This document shows, in pieces, positions 1-9,070 of a DNA stretch of 21,825 nt (position 1 is the first letter of the stretch; each line of letters begins with the position of its first letter). The position numbers and the translations under genes were made by a program. Source of the stretch: a virus. The notes below the pieces were generated by a model. The model had not been told where the DNA came from and ran no database searches. It was given only the letters and a program-made list of their open reading frames with translations. Where the stretch lies: IMG/VR virus record IMGVR_UViG_3300025400_000460, positions 1 to 21,825 of that record, one strand, 5' to 3'.

Positions 1-53
1 GCTTGAATTTGTCGACGCTCTAATTTGTGTGGTTCGAATTGATGTTTTTTCAT
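1..53 (-). CDS. Start of an unidentified gene, cut by the window edge
   Basis: Only 17 codons are visible. The ATG lies at 53-51 and shares its A with the last base of the TAA of the upstream structural gene (TAATG), the same coupled arrangement seen at 1201, 5347 and 9373. The visible peptide begins MKKHQFEPHKLERRQ and is strongly basic and polar, with no signal peptide or membrane segment. The overlap suggests it belongs to the same late operon. Too little is present to assign a family. It could be an independent gene, or the displaced remainder of the neighbouring structural protein, which is shorter than I expect. Confidence 0.5.
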   Translation of the reverse strand, partial: MKKHQFEPHKLERRQIQ

Positions 54-1201
54 TAAATCTTTCTTATTCCAGGATTATCTTGTACAAGTTGTCTAGCGGT
101 TTTTTCTTTTTCTTGTTTAATAACTTGCAGACTTGGTGCAAGTTGCATAATATAATCGCCAGTGTTAGTAGAAACTAAATTAACAGTCCAAACAGATGTG
201 CGATCAGCAGTTCCAATTACTTCGCCCGGGCGGATACTTGCACGATCTAAACTAGTATATGCTGATGGTACTGCTGGTGTAGTCCATGTTGCTGTTGCTT
301 GATTGTTATTAACAAATACAATAGTTTTACTTTGTAACTGTGTATTAATCCCGTCTAAACCGCCCGGAAACTCTGTTAAAAAATCACTTAATAATCTGTT
401 TTGTATGTCAGCATAATTAAAGTCTACTGCGGCATTAACTGTTGATGCAATTGGCATCGCTACATAAAAATCTTGTGCAGTATTTGTTGGAACTTGGAAA
501 GTTATAGTTCCAACGTCCACACCGTTGTTTGTAACACCATATACGTCGCGAGTACTTACTGTAGAAATATTTGGGTCCATGCCTTCGGTACCTGGATCGG
601 TCTGTATCCAAAATTTAAAGCCAGGTTGATTGAGTTGGAATGTATATGTGCCACCACGTGCCAGTGCTAGTGGAGCATTTGGCAATAGGCCACGACCGGT
701 AAAATTGTATCCACCGACAGCAGTATTTCTTGTTACTGTATAGTCTGCAGAGTAAGGAACATTTGTAGTCAATGCTACAGCATCGGGACCATTGGGTAGC
801 CAATAGTAATTGTAATAGTTTACAAATTTGTCGTAATCAAAATGCCCATCGTAGTTATACGTCTCCGATGCAAACAATCTATTATGGTTTTGTGTTTTAC
901 CACCGTAGTAGTCAATACTGTCTAATAGATCAATATATCCGGCTGTAAACTCAATGTTTTTATTACCGTTAGTAACAACAACACCAGGTTCTAATTGGTA
1001 ATGCTGGCGCTGTTTTGTAAAGTCAGGTACATAGTTGTCAGTTAATTTATATGTAGGTGTAAATGTTTTACCAATATAACCATTAACCGGCTGATTAACA
1101 GAGTCCGTTGCTAAATGATCTAGTGTTGCCCCCAGGAAGCGTTGGTTCGTTGAAGTTTGAAATACCTGTGGTAAAAAATTAATAGTATTAACTAATGCCA
1201 T
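53..1201 (-). CDS. Virion structural (tail/baseplate-associated) protein, short form
   Basis: A 382-aa protein with no T4 gene number I can assign. Its N-terminus (FLPQVFQTSTNQRFLGATLD), the segment GYIGKTFTPTYKLTDNYVPD near residues 41-60 and the aromatic motif FVNYYNYYWLPNGPDA near residues 126-141 match, from memory, the start of a large virion protein found beside gp6 in marine T4-like phages. That family usually exceeds 1000 aa. Here the frame stops after about 380 residues, with a lysine/glutamate-rich end unlike the family. The protein is rich in Tyr, Asn and Thr, with no signal peptide. Its ATG overlaps the gp6 stop by one base (TAATG), so it is probably translated by coupling to gp6 and expressed late. 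It may be a genuine short variant or a split gene. The structural role is well supported; the exact position in the virion is not. Confidence 0.7.
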   Translation of the reverse strand: MALVNTINFLPQVFQTSTNQRFLGATLDHLATDSVNQPVNGYIGKTFTPTYKLTDNYVPDFTKQRQHYQLEPGVVVTNGNKNIEFTAGYIDLLDSIDYYGGKTQNHNRLFASETYNYDGHFDYDKFVNYYNYYWLPNGPDAVALTTNVPYSADYTVTRNTAVGGYNFTGRGLLPNAPLALARGGTYTFQLNQPGFKFWIQTDPGTEGMDPNISTVSTRDVYGVTNNGVDVGTITFQVPTNTAQDFYVAMPIASTVNAAVDFNYADIQNRLLSDFLTEFPGGLDGINTQLQSKTIVFVNNNQATATWTTPAVPSAYTSLDRASIRPGEVIGTADRTSVWTVNLVSTNTGDYIMQLAPSLQVIKQEKEKTARQLVQDNPGIRKI

Positions 1202-4200
1202 TATTGTGTGCTTCCAAAGGTTACTCCGCTAATTTTTAATTGAGCTGCTGTTGCTGCTGACACTATGTCAACGTCATTGACTGTTGCGGCTGATGTAATG
1301 ATCTCCCACGGTTCGGCATTAATTTGGAAATACTTACCAAAGAAATTGTCGCCGCCTGTGCCAGCTGGTATGATCAATACGCTGGAAATGTTTGGTGCTA
1401 ATGTTGTATGCAGGTATGCTGCTAACTCTGAGAAATAAAATGTATCACCAAAGTCCCAGTTGTTAACATCAAAGTAAGCGTTAATTGCACTGATAACCTG
1501 TGTCTTAACTTCGTTGTCGGTTATACCGGCAGCAGGATTCTTAATAACTTGGAAACGTGCTTGTACTGATGGGTCCGCTTTCTGTCCAAACAATGGTTTA
1601 AATTTAGCAGGATTGTAAACAATCGTATCACTAACTGCTTTAAAGTTTGTTAATGTATTGTAGTCAATCTCTAAACTACTTGATGTAGGAGGATTTGGCT
1701 GTGTGATAGTTCCAGTCAGATCTCGTAACCAATTGATGTAACTGTTAGTGTATGCCGCTGTTAATACATATAAGTCAATGATGTTTACCGGAGTAGGATC
1801 AATACGGCTACGGCTTGGAACATTGTGCTTGTATTGGAAGTACAAGTCTGGGCGACTAGGGCCATTGGCCACTAACGAATACAAGTCAGGATTATCCGGA
1901 ACACCTACCATTTGTACAGTGGATGATCCAACTATTACATTGGATGTATCAATGTAACCATCATCTCTATTAACAGTATTATAAATTTGCCATGTTACAT
2001 CAGAATCCATTGGGGTTCCTGTATCTCCTGGCTTGCCGCTGATCTTTAAAATCTTAATAGTATCATTTACGTTAGTACTTGTTACAGAATTATATACTCG
2101 TGTTGTTGGATCAAAGTAAAACTTAGTATTTTGTAAGCTACCAAATGTATAAGTTTGTGTTTTATAGTTGATTGTATACAGGCCTTGGTCGTAACTAAAC
2201 TTTAATACCCAACCGTTGTCACCATCTAATAGAGTTTTCCATACTTGGTTTGCCCAATCGTATGTTAAACCAAATGTAGACTTAGCTTTAATTTGATTAA
2301 TTAAACTAGTGATTACATCAGATGTTAATGTAGTCTTGTAAGGTGGAATGATTGCGTTGGCGCCAGTTAAGCTAGCGTCAGTTAAGATAGCACCATTAGG
2401 AACAACTGTACCAAATGTAATATGTGTATCACTGGTACCAACTGTATTGGCAGCTGTGCTAGTTACTGTTGCATACATAGTAGTTTCGCTACTCGGTACA
2501 TAAAATTGTAAACTTGCGCTTGCGGCCACATACTTTAATGGAGCATTAACTGTAGTGCCTACAGCTTGTGTATTGTTGTTCCACATTAAGTAACCGGTAC
2601 TTGTGCTAGTAGAATAGTTAGTTTGCTTAAATGTTACGTTAGAATCAAAACTATCATAACGAGTTGTTGCATTAGCATAATATAAATTTTTTAATTCTAT
2701 AGAATCTATAAGTGGAATTACTTTATTGTAAATTGCGTTATAGATGTCATTGGTAGTTAGGAAGTCAAACGTCGTTGGCTTGGTACTAGTAGATGATCTG
2801 ATTACGCCGTCATCACCAAAAATGTTTGTAGAGCTGTAGCTACCTGTTGGGTCGATCGCATCTAAGTATAAGCTAACGCCGGAACTTGTACGGTTAACTG
2901 CTTTAATTTTTTGGATGCTGGTAAATGATGTCTGTGGGAAGATATTATAGTCTTCGCCGGTGATCATACGATTTTGTGTATAGTACTGTTGCGGAGCCGC
3001 AGATTTGATGCTATCTAAACTAGGTGCTGCATTAGCATTAGTAATAGTGTATTTTAAACTTGCTGTAACAGTTAATGTTTCAACGGTATTGTTTTTGCTG
3101 ATGTACGTTAATCCAATGCTGACACTTGCCATATCGTCTGGAGTAATGCTGTAGGTAATACCGTTACCAGTACGATATAAAAATTTAAATGTTCCTTGTG
3201 GAATATTAGAGAAAGAACCGTCACCAAACACCAAATCAACTTGGTCATTGTTACGAGTATTAATCTGATATAAATTCTTATCTGTTAAGTTATTAAAAAT
3301 AACATTGATACCAGGGAGTGCAGGAACCTGACTCCATAGTGTTTGTGGATTGTTAGAAACATCTAACGAATACAGCCACTGATCAGAATTAGTAATGTTG
3401 TTAGTTGCAACTGTTACATAGTTGTTTGGAATACTGTTATTAATAGTAAACTGCGTGGTGTTTAAACTTCCCTGTTTAAAAAATACAAAGAAGCCAGTAT
3501 TATTGCTACCGTTGCCGTTGTTGTCATTGCGGTATAGTAAATTAAACTGTCCTGTCTTAGTTGGGTCGTTTTCGTAAATGTATGATTGGTTTACTGTAGT
3601 TGCGCTTACTGCTTCAAACGAAACAGGGTTACCTTGGATGTTAACATTGAAAGGCGCAACTGGTAACGTATTTGTGTTTAGTGCAACTGTGTATTCGTCA
3701 GTTTGAATACCATTGATTTTTTGACTATTGCCTGGCTTACCAAAGCTCTCGCTGGATACCAAAGTCGCATTAAAGATAGTAGTAAATTGTTCTAGCCAGT
3801 TATCGTTAGTGATGTCATTCCAATATACTGTTGCATTAGATAAATTAATACCAGAACTGTCTAGTACGTTTTCGGTTGTTTTAATGCTGTCAATTTTTAG
3901 CAAGCCAGACGCTGCATTTGTACGTCCTGGATTGTAGGCTAACATACGTGCTAGCTTTAGAATACTGTCACGGCGCTGTGCTGTATCAATGAAGTTTTCG
4001 CGAGCATTTAAGTCTGTGCGGAATGCCAGGCTTTGACCCAAGAAAGCGATCATGTCAATTAATGCAATGTATTCGCTAGATTCCAGGAAGTCGTTAAACG
4101 TTTCTGGATAGTATGTCTTAATATAATTAATCATACTATTACGCAGAGTTTCAAAGTCGTAACTAGTGAAGTCAGCGTTAGTGAAGGTCTGGTAGATCTT

Positions 4201-4251
4201 TGTCCAGTCCTGTTGTACTAAAAGATTTGTTTGACGTGTGCTTTGGGCCAT
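1201..4251 (-). CDS. gp6: Baseplate wedge protein gp6
   Basis: A 1016-aa protein recognised as T4 gp6, which dimerises to join adjacent wedges and forms the ring around the baseplate hub. The first 110 residues carry the family signature: the DWTKIYQTF segment, then YIKTYYPETFNDFLESSEYI, LIDMIAFLGQSLAFRTDLNA and a repeated Arg/Ala-rich stretch ending LARMLAYNPGR. The C-terminal region (about residues 870-1016) contains a QARFQVIKNP segment and a typical gp6 end. It is longer than T4 gp6 (about 660 aa); the extra length is Asn/Ser/Thr-rich and occupies the middle. The ATG at 4251-4249 has a weak AGG nine bases upstream, and a late octamer (GATAAATA) lies 20 bases upstream, so it heads its own late transcript. 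gp25 precedes it and the short structural protein follows by a TAATG overlap. Confidence 0.93.
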   Translation of the reverse strand: MAQSTRQTNLLVQQDWTKIYQTFTNADFTSYDFETLRNSMINYIKTYYPETFNDFLESSEYIALIDMIAFLGQSLAFRTDLNARENFIDTAQRRDSILKLARMLAYNPGRTNAASGLLKIDSIKTTENVLDSSGINLSNATVYWNDITNDNWLEQFTTIFNATLVSSESFGKPGNSQKINGIQTDEYTVALNTNTLPVAPFNVNIQGNPVSFEAVSATTVNQSYIYENDPTKTGQFNLLYRNDNNGNGSNNTGFFVFFKQGSLNTTQFTINNSIPNNYVTVATNNITNSDQWLYSLDVSNNPQTLWSQVPALPGINVIFNNLTDKNLYQINTRNNDQVDLVFGDGSFSNIPQGTFKFLYRTGNGITYSITPDDMASVSIGLTYISKNNTVETLTVTASLKYTITNANAAPSLDSIKSAAPQQYYTQNRMITGEDYNIFPQTSFTSIQKIKAVNRTSSGVSLYLDAIDPTGSYSSTNIFGDDGVIRSSTSTKPTTFDFLTTNDIYNAIYNKVIPLIDSIELKNLYYANATTRYDSFDSNVTFKQTNYSTSTSTGYLMWNNNTQAVGTTVNAPLKYVAASASLQFYVPSSETTMYATVTSTAANTVGTSDTHITFGTVVPNGAILTDASLTGANAIIPPYKTTLTSDVITSLINQIKAKSTFGLTYDWANQVWKTLLDGDNGWVLKFSYDQGLYTINYKTQTYTFGSLQNTKFYFDPTTRVYNSVTSTNVNDTIKILKISGKPGDTGTPMDSDVTWQIYNTVNRDDGYIDTSNVIVGSSTVQMVGVPDNPDLYSLVANGPSRPDLYFQYKHNVPSRSRIDPTPVNIIDLYVLTAAYTNSYINWLRDLTGTITQPNPPTSSSLEIDYNTLTNFKAVSDTIVYNPAKFKPLFGQKADPSVQARFQVIKNPAAGITDNEVKTQVISAINAYFDVNNWDFGDTFYFSELAAYLHTTLAPNISSVLIIPAGTGGDNFFGKYFQINAEPWEIITSAATVNDVDIVSAATAAQLKISGVTFGSTQ

Positions 4252-4271
4252 ATTAATTTACCTGTATCAAG

Positions 4272-4279
4272 TATTTATC
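4272..4279 (-). promoter_or_regulatory. Late promoter octamer upstream of gp6
   Basis: On the minus strand the sequence reads TGATAAATAC, one base from the T4 late octamer TATAAATA, and ends 20 bases before the gp6 ATG. It lies in the 48-base gap between gp25 and gp6. By the T4 rule the transcript would start about 15 bases before the ATG. It is the likely target of the gp55 sigma factor encoded at 10501-11388. Confidence 0.65.
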
Positions 4280-4299
4280 AGGTATAATTATATGGTCAG

Positions 4300-4674
4300 T
4301 TAATTAGCGGTTAATTTCTTGGAGTTTGCGTCGAAGTTTAGGGATAGTGTTTCGGTCTGGTCTGACGAAACGTATCCTAATGTGATTTGGATTAGTAGTC
4401 CATTGTTTTGCTGTGTTACTGCTACTTGCCCAACACGAAGACGTGGATCATAGCCGACAATTTTGGTTACATCTGCTTGTATTGCCTGCTGAGTATCTTC
4501 GTTAAGTGGCTCAAATAACATATCCCAGATAATGGTACCAAACGTAGGTTGCATTAGCTTCTGACCTTTGCGGATATTGAAGTAATTGATTAAGTCTTGT
4601 TTAGCTAATTCGTAGTCCGTTAGGGTATACTTTTTAGCATTTTGTTTGGTAGTAAATCCGCGATATGTTGTCAT
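4300..4674 (-). CDS. gp25: Baseplate wedge protein gp25 (GPW/gp25 family)
   Basis: A 124-aa protein, close to the T4 gp25 length (132 aa). gp25 sits in the inner baseplate next to gp6 and helps start sheath polymerisation. Visible family features are an N-terminal FTTKQN segment, DLINYFNIRKGQKLMQPTFG near residues 28-47, WDMLFEP near residues 50-56 and a YDPRLRV segment near residues 74-80; the last corresponds to the EPR core motif of the family, with Asp in place of Glu. Its late octamer lies only seven bases upstream of the ATG, and no Shine-Dalgarno sequence is visible, so the late message would be nearly leaderless. gp6 follows after 48 bases. Confidence 0.92.
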   Translation of the reverse strand: MTTYRGFTTKQNAKKYTLTDYELAKQDLINYFNIRKGQKLMQPTFGTIIWDMLFEPLNEDTQQAIQADVTKIVGYDPRLRVGQVAVTQQNNGLLIQITLGYVSSDQTETLSLNFDANSKKLTAN

Positions 4675-4681
4675 AGTTTAG

Positions 4682-4689
4682 TATTTATT
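4682..4689 (-). promoter_or_regulatory. Late promoter octamer upstream of gp25
   Basis: Minus-strand CAATAAATAC, one base from TATAAATA. It overlaps the last codons of the upstream lysozyme-like gene (stop at 4685). The gap between the octamer and the gp25 ATG is only seven bases, which would put the transcript start at about two bases before the ATG. Confidence 0.6.
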
Positions 4690-5347
4690 GACTTAAAATG
4701 GTCACTGCATAACGCCCGCTGTTAAATGCTTGTGCGCCATTGCCTACATTATAATACCGCCAAGCGTATGCGCCTGACCCATTGGATAGTGTATACTTAG
4801 GCTTTGTGCCTGGACCTAATATCCATCCTACATAAATCATTCCAGCTACTATGTCAGCAGTATCTTCTAGTAGTATTGCATCAACAGCCAGTAAGTTATT
4901 GTATAAATCATGTATAATTTGATCAGCTAACTGCTCTTGACTGATTGTACTAGATATGAACTCGGACAAATTTGTTACATTATGCAAGTAGTTTGATAAC
5001 GAAGTGGTATTCTTTCGCTGTGTGGTTTGTTGCCAACAACTTTGATAATTAATACACGCTGTTCCGTATTGATCGTTTGATCCAGCCGCAAGTAAACCAT
5101 ATCGTTCTAGTGTCTTAGTAGAAAACTGATATCTGCCCAACCGATTATCTGTGCCGACTAAACTGTAGTCCCATCCACTTAGATCATACGCAATTTGTGC
5201 TTGTAAATTTCTAACTTCTGTTGCAGATAGTTGATTAACATTTGACCAATCGCTAGGAATAGTAGGCGCATCGGGGCGACCCAGCCAGCTAACTGGTAAT
5301 GGGTTATCAATTGCTATTCCGCTAGCGGCCTGTATTCCTGTTGTCAT
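4685..5347 (-). CDS. Lysozyme/transglycosylase-like tail protein
   Basis: A 220-aa protein with a lytic-transglycosylase/lysozyme-like fold by motif. The stretch around residues 55-75 (DLSGWDYSLVGTDNRLGRYQ, followed by FS) matches the active-site region of phage peptidoglycan-cleaving proteins, in which an E-S-x-G segment precedes G-x-YQ. The C-terminal AGMIYVGW...GRYAVTILSQ pattern also fits that family. The residue expected to be the catalytic Glu appears to be Asp55, so activity is uncertain. There is no signal peptide, as expected for a virion-borne enzyme. It overlaps the gp5 stop by one base (TAATG). Since gp5 here lacks the lysozyme domain present in T4 gp5, this protein may supply that function at the tail tip. 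A non-catalytic structural role is the alternative. Confidence 0.7.
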   Translation of the reverse strand: MTTGIQAASGIAIDNPLPVSWLGRPDAPTIPSDWSNVNQLSATEVRNLQAQIAYDLSGWDYSLVGTDNRLGRYQFSTKTLERYGLLAAGSNDQYGTACINYQSCWQQTTQRKNTTSLSNYLHNVTNLSEFISSTISQEQLADQIIHDLYNNLLAVDAILLEDTADIVAGMIYVGWILGPGTKPKYTLSNGSGAYAWRYYNVGNGAQAFNSGRYAVTILSQ

Positions 5348-6954
5348 TAAATGCTTTCTGTTGCTGCTTTAGCAGCTTCTGCGTTTGCATCAAGTGCAGC
5401 CTGGAACGTGTCTGGGGAACTTTCCATTACTGCTCCGCCAATGCCTACTCCCAAGCCTGTTAATGCCGCTGTTAAACTTGTTGATGCTTGTGCTCGCTTC
5501 CACGGCTCGTGTGCAGGTACTACACCACAAGTAGTTAATATAACATCACCGCCAGCTACCCAGCCTTTACCTTTAACAAATAGTGTGTCTGGTAATACTT
5601 TAGGTATAGGTGGGATTACAGGAATAATAATGCTTGGCAAATCTGGGTATGGACTTGGTCCTAGTGGGTTTAACTGTAGCATAGGACCTTGTATTACAAC
5701 CGATCCGCCAGATCCCACTGTGGTTATTCCTTTGCTTGCCAATGTTGCTTTACCAATTGCTTTTAGATTTAATAATCCGCCAGCAGTTACACTAACAGCA
5801 CCCATTGAACTTAGGCCAAGAGTCATGTTACTCTTTAACGACATTTGCATCAATGCTTGAGCACTGATAGTGCCTGTACTCTTTAAGCTCAATGCCGCTA
5901 GTGGACTGTTCTTAGAACCAAATGCAGTAATACTAATATTTGGTGCACACATACTAATACCAGCATCAGAGTGCATGTTAATGGCGCCCGAGCTACGCAT
6001 GTTAATGCCTGCGGCAGCATATACGTTAATAGTGCCGTCTGGACTAAACTCCATCCATTGTGCGCCTGTGGCGCTGGCAATGTACAATACCTTTTCTGTA
6101 TCGTTCATTAAGATTTGATGTCCGCTACTGGTACGCAATCTAATTAATTGATCTGTGCCATCTTCTGCACCGTCATCCATAACAAACTGATGTCCGCCCT
6201 GACGATATATAACACCTTCTTTAAGTCCGGGAATTTGATCTGCGTTAGTTGCTTTGCGACCCGGAGTACTAATACCGTATACGTTACTTGGGGTTTCACG
6301 CATACTACTAGAACTAATGGCACCTCGTATAGGATCTCTATCTAAGCCTTGTACAATTAGCTTTGATGTTTGCACATCGTGTGCCCAGCGTGGGGATTTT
6401 ACTAAGCCATCAGAGCTAAATGATCCAGGATTTTTAGTATTATATTCTGTTACAGGAACTACGCTGTCACTGCCTAAGAATGGAGCAACCGAAGGTGATA
6501 CCTGTGTATCAGAGCTACCACCAATATCGCGGCCCATACCAGGAACCATGTGATGATTTGGGCTGTCGTAAACACAAGCAAACCAGTAACCGCGACTGCG
6601 ATCACCATTGATAAAAGTTACTAATACTTTACAGCCAATGTCAGGCGGAACCATCCACATGCCATAACTTTGTCCGCTAGTAGCCGACGAGTCTGGCAAT
6701 GCTTGCTGACCTGTGCCAAATGTAGTTCCGTAAAACGGACTAGCATAACTTACTTTAAGTTGATTTTTATCATCGGGAAATGCGCCACCGGTGTCTACTA
6801 GTGTTACTTCCAATTGGCCCATGCGAGTGCCAGGCACGTGTGCCACTACTATTGCTTCAAATGGCCCAGAGCTAGCAGCATTACCAGATTTTTTAGCATT
6901 TACAACTGACGTCGGATCTGGTCCTGTACGTATGCTTTGATTACTTTCACCCAT
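5347..6954 (-). CDS. gp5: Baseplate central spike protein gp5 without lysozyme domain
   Basis: A 535-aa homologue of T4 gp5, the trimeric spike under the tail tube. Residues about 30-140 look like the N-terminal OB-fold domain (PFEAIVVAHVPGTRMGQLEV, then PPDIGCKVLVTFINGD and RGYWFACV). Residues about 250-310 contain the VgrG/gp5-type segment HQFVMDDG...LIRLRTSSGHQILMND. Residues about 310-425 are short repeats of the form xINMxSxGAI, typical of the triple-stranded beta-helix needle. Near the C-terminus is TTCGVVPAHEPW, a feature I associate with marine gp5 variants. No lysozyme domain lies between the OB-fold and the needle; a linker replaces it. A Shine-Dalgarno-like AGGAAA lies about nine bases before the ATG. 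The hub protein precedes it after 12 bases and the lysozyme-like gene overlaps its stop. Confidence 0.88.
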   Translation of the reverse strand: MGESNQSIRTGPDPTSVVNAKKSGNAASSGPFEAIVVAHVPGTRMGQLEVTLVDTGGAFPDDKNQLKVSYASPFYGTTFGTGQQALPDSSATSGQSYGMWMVPPDIGCKVLVTFINGDRSRGYWFACVYDSPNHHMVPGMGRDIGGSSDTQVSPSVAPFLGSDSVVPVTEYNTKNPGSFSSDGLVKSPRWAHDVQTSKLIVQGLDRDPIRGAISSSSMRETPSNVYGISTPGRKATNADQIPGLKEGVIYRQGGHQFVMDDGAEDGTDQLIRLRTSSGHQILMNDTEKVLYIASATGAQWMEFSPDGTINVYAAAGINMRSSGAINMHSDAGISMCAPNISITAFGSKNSPLAALSLKSTGTISAQALMQMSLKSNMTLGLSSMGAVSVTAGGLLNLKAIGKATLASKGITTVGSGGSVVIQGPMLQLNPLGPSPYPDLPSIIIPVIPPIPKVLPDTLFVKGKGWVAGGDVILTTCGVVPAHEPWKRAQASTSLTAALTGLGVGIGGAVMESSPDTFQAALDANAEAAKAATESI

Positions 6955-6966
6955 TTAATTGATTTC

Positions 6967-9066
6967 CTATGTTCTTCCCGGAGTTACAGTTTGTGATGTG
7001 CCGTTACCAACAATAGCATTAGTTCCTGTTTCTGCAATAGCTTTGTCTTGTACGTTTCCAACTGCTCCTCGTTGTGCAGCTTTAGTAGAAGAGAAAAATT
7101 CTATATAGTCAGTATTGATATATCTGGCTAGGTGTAACACTTGCTCAAATTTACCAGCATTAAATGTGCTTTCTACTCTTGTAATTGTATATGCGCCACT
7201 AAACAAACTAGTCATTGTATTTGGTGCAGGAAATGCTAAGCCGTTATTATAATAGTCAGTGTCAATATCAATTGGAGTATTAATTATTAATTGTACAACC
7301 AATTCAGCATTGTCCATACGCAGATGGCCATATTTTTTAACAAAATCAAATTGACTAATCCGAGAGTTATACGATGTACTCTTAGTTGGACTTGGTACGT
7401 ACAACCAATCGTCTTGTTTAAGTAAAGTAGGGTCGCCTACTATAGTTAGCTTAACTGCTACCATGTCTCCATTGACACCGCTGTATGCCGATTTGAGTAC
7501 GTCTGCTGCAACTTGAGCAGAAGGGCGTGTACCATTTAACATACTAGTGTTGTTAACGTCTCCGTTAATATGTTTAATACGCATTTGTCCCAGGGTTTTA
7601 ACTGCCGACAACGGAGTAATTGCACCCGACAGTACTTCCGGTGTGAATGCTACAGTTTTAGCACTAATTAATTTATTTTCGTCGCCAGTGGCTGCCGAAC
7701 TTTGACTAGCAGCAATTTGTCTATTATAAGTGTTAATTGCTGTGTAGTACGTAGTATCAAAATTAATTTTAAGATCAACAATGTCTGTATTTTTACCAGT
7801 GTACAAGTAATTGTAATACTTAACTACCCACGGACGAGTATCTGGAATAGTGCCTTTCATTGAAGGATGAGAACCCTTCCATGATGTATATTGATGGACA
7901 ACATAAGTGAATGACATTGGTCTGCGAGATTTAGTCTTATCGTACACACCCGATTGTATTGCTCCGCTATAGTCAACCCCTTCGTACAATGTTTTTACTA
8001 CTGTCTTAAACAAGTTAGTAGGGTCTGTTTGATTTCCATTATTATTGGCTTTTTCTAACCCAAGCTGTGTATTAATTAGCCAATCCGATTGCACTATTAC
8101 TCTAGCAATTAAATCCATTACCGAAGTACCTTTTGGTATGCTCCAGGTTAGCTTATCCAATACTAAATTAGAATCCTTAGTGCTTGCCCATGTAAGTGGT
8201 GCTTCGTTTTTATTAACGATCGACGAAGAGGAAATAGCATCATCTATGTCAAAATAAACAGCGTCAGCATATTGATATCTACCAGTTAATACTTCTGTTG
8301 TATAGTATCTATTCCACTGGTTTTTAAATTCTGTAAAAAATTCAGCTACTGTTCCAGCTGTTACAGTAAAATCAGCTGGAGTAGTTGTGTGTTCGTTGCG
8401 TTGCCCTATATGAGTTGATGGCGCAAATTGTATTTTGTACTCTGCACCTTTGGCAGATACTGCCACTTTCATGCTTAGTATCGAAATAGGATAACGTTTT
8501 CTGTACAGAGCAGTTTCACTGTCTGGTATTGGTTGACCGTTATCGTCAAATCCTTTAAAATCGATTTGTAATAAAAATGGTTGCTGAGTATAGTTAATAT
8601 ATTTCTTTTGCACCGGATCCCAACTCGCATCAGCTAATGTATCAATAAATGTAACACCATATGGCTCAACTACAGTCATTGATCCTGTGGCGAGATTGGT
8701 GTGTTTACTAACTTGATTGAGGCCAATCAGCGTTGACAACTGCACTTCCTGCAATTGATAATTTAAGCCATACTGACTAGGTAGTCTACGATCAGTAAAT
8801 CGACCTCCGTCTTCGGCTACTACATAACTTAGCGGCCCAAGTTGATATGCTTGTGCAGCATCAACATCGTCACATGCCATTAGATTGTTTTTGTCGCCAA
8901 TATCAAGCCACCATAAACTCCATGAGTAGGTCCAGGATGCATAATTGTGCATTGGGTTAGGAACCGCAGGGGTAGCTAGAGGAATTTTATTTCCCTTATC
9001 TTGACCAGTAGATCCAACACCATTGATGTTTACTGGTCCAGGATCAATGGCTGTAGTGTTTGCCAT
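6967..9066 (-). CDS. Large baseplate hub protein, gp27-like by position
   Basis: A 699-aa structural protein between gp53 and gp5. The N-terminal segment MHNYASWTYSWSLWWLD (about residues 38-54) and the later FIDTLADASWDPVQ and FLLQIDFKGFDDNG segments resemble hub proteins of marine T4-like phages. The ending, with TITRVESTFNAGKFEQVL followed by HLARY, resembles the last strand of a gp27/gpD-type hub domain, where the protein meets gp5 and the tail tube. No membrane segments or signal peptide are seen. It starts four bases after the gp53 stop and ends 12 bases before gp5, so the three are one late unit. The hub assignment rests mainly on position next to gp5 and on recalled similarity. T4 gp27 is shorter (391 aa), so another baseplate role is possible. 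Confidence 0.6.
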   Translation of the reverse strand: MANTTAIDPGPVNINGVGSTGQDKGNKIPLATPAVPNPMHNYASWTYSWSLWWLDIGDKNNLMACDDVDAAQAYQLGPLSYVVAEDGGRFTDRRLPSQYGLNYQLQEVQLSTLIGLNQVSKHTNLATGSMTVVEPYGVTFIDTLADASWDPVQKKYINYTQQPFLLQIDFKGFDDNGQPIPDSETALYRKRYPISILSMKVAVSAKGAEYKIQFAPSTHIGQRNEHTTTPADFTVTAGTVAEFFTEFKNQWNRYYTTEVLTGRYQYADAVYFDIDDAISSSSIVNKNEAPLTWASTKDSNLVLDKLTWSIPKGTSVMDLIARVIVQSDWLINTQLGLEKANNNGNQTDPTNLFKTVVKTLYEGVDYSGAIQSGVYDKTKSRRPMSFTYVVHQYTSWKGSHPSMKGTIPDTRPWVVKYYNYLYTGKNTDIVDLKINFDTTYYTAINTYNRQIAASQSSAATGDENKLISAKTVAFTPEVLSGAITPLSAVKTLGQMRIKHINGDVNNTSMLNGTRPSAQVAADVLKSAYSGVNGDMVAVKLTIVGDPTLLKQDDWLYVPSPTKSTSYNSRISQFDFVKKYGHLRMDNAELVVQLIINTPIDIDTDYYNNGLAFPAPNTMTSLFSGAYTITRVESTFNAGKFEQVLHLARYINTDYIEFFSSTKAAQRGAVGNVQDKAIAETGTNAIVGNGTSQTVTPGRT

Positions 9067-9070
9067 TTAG

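Noticed and set aside
5351-6553. Several plus-strand frames up to 169 codons
   Set aside because: They lie antisense to gp5, whose motifs are clear, have no ribosome sites, and show no recognisable domains.
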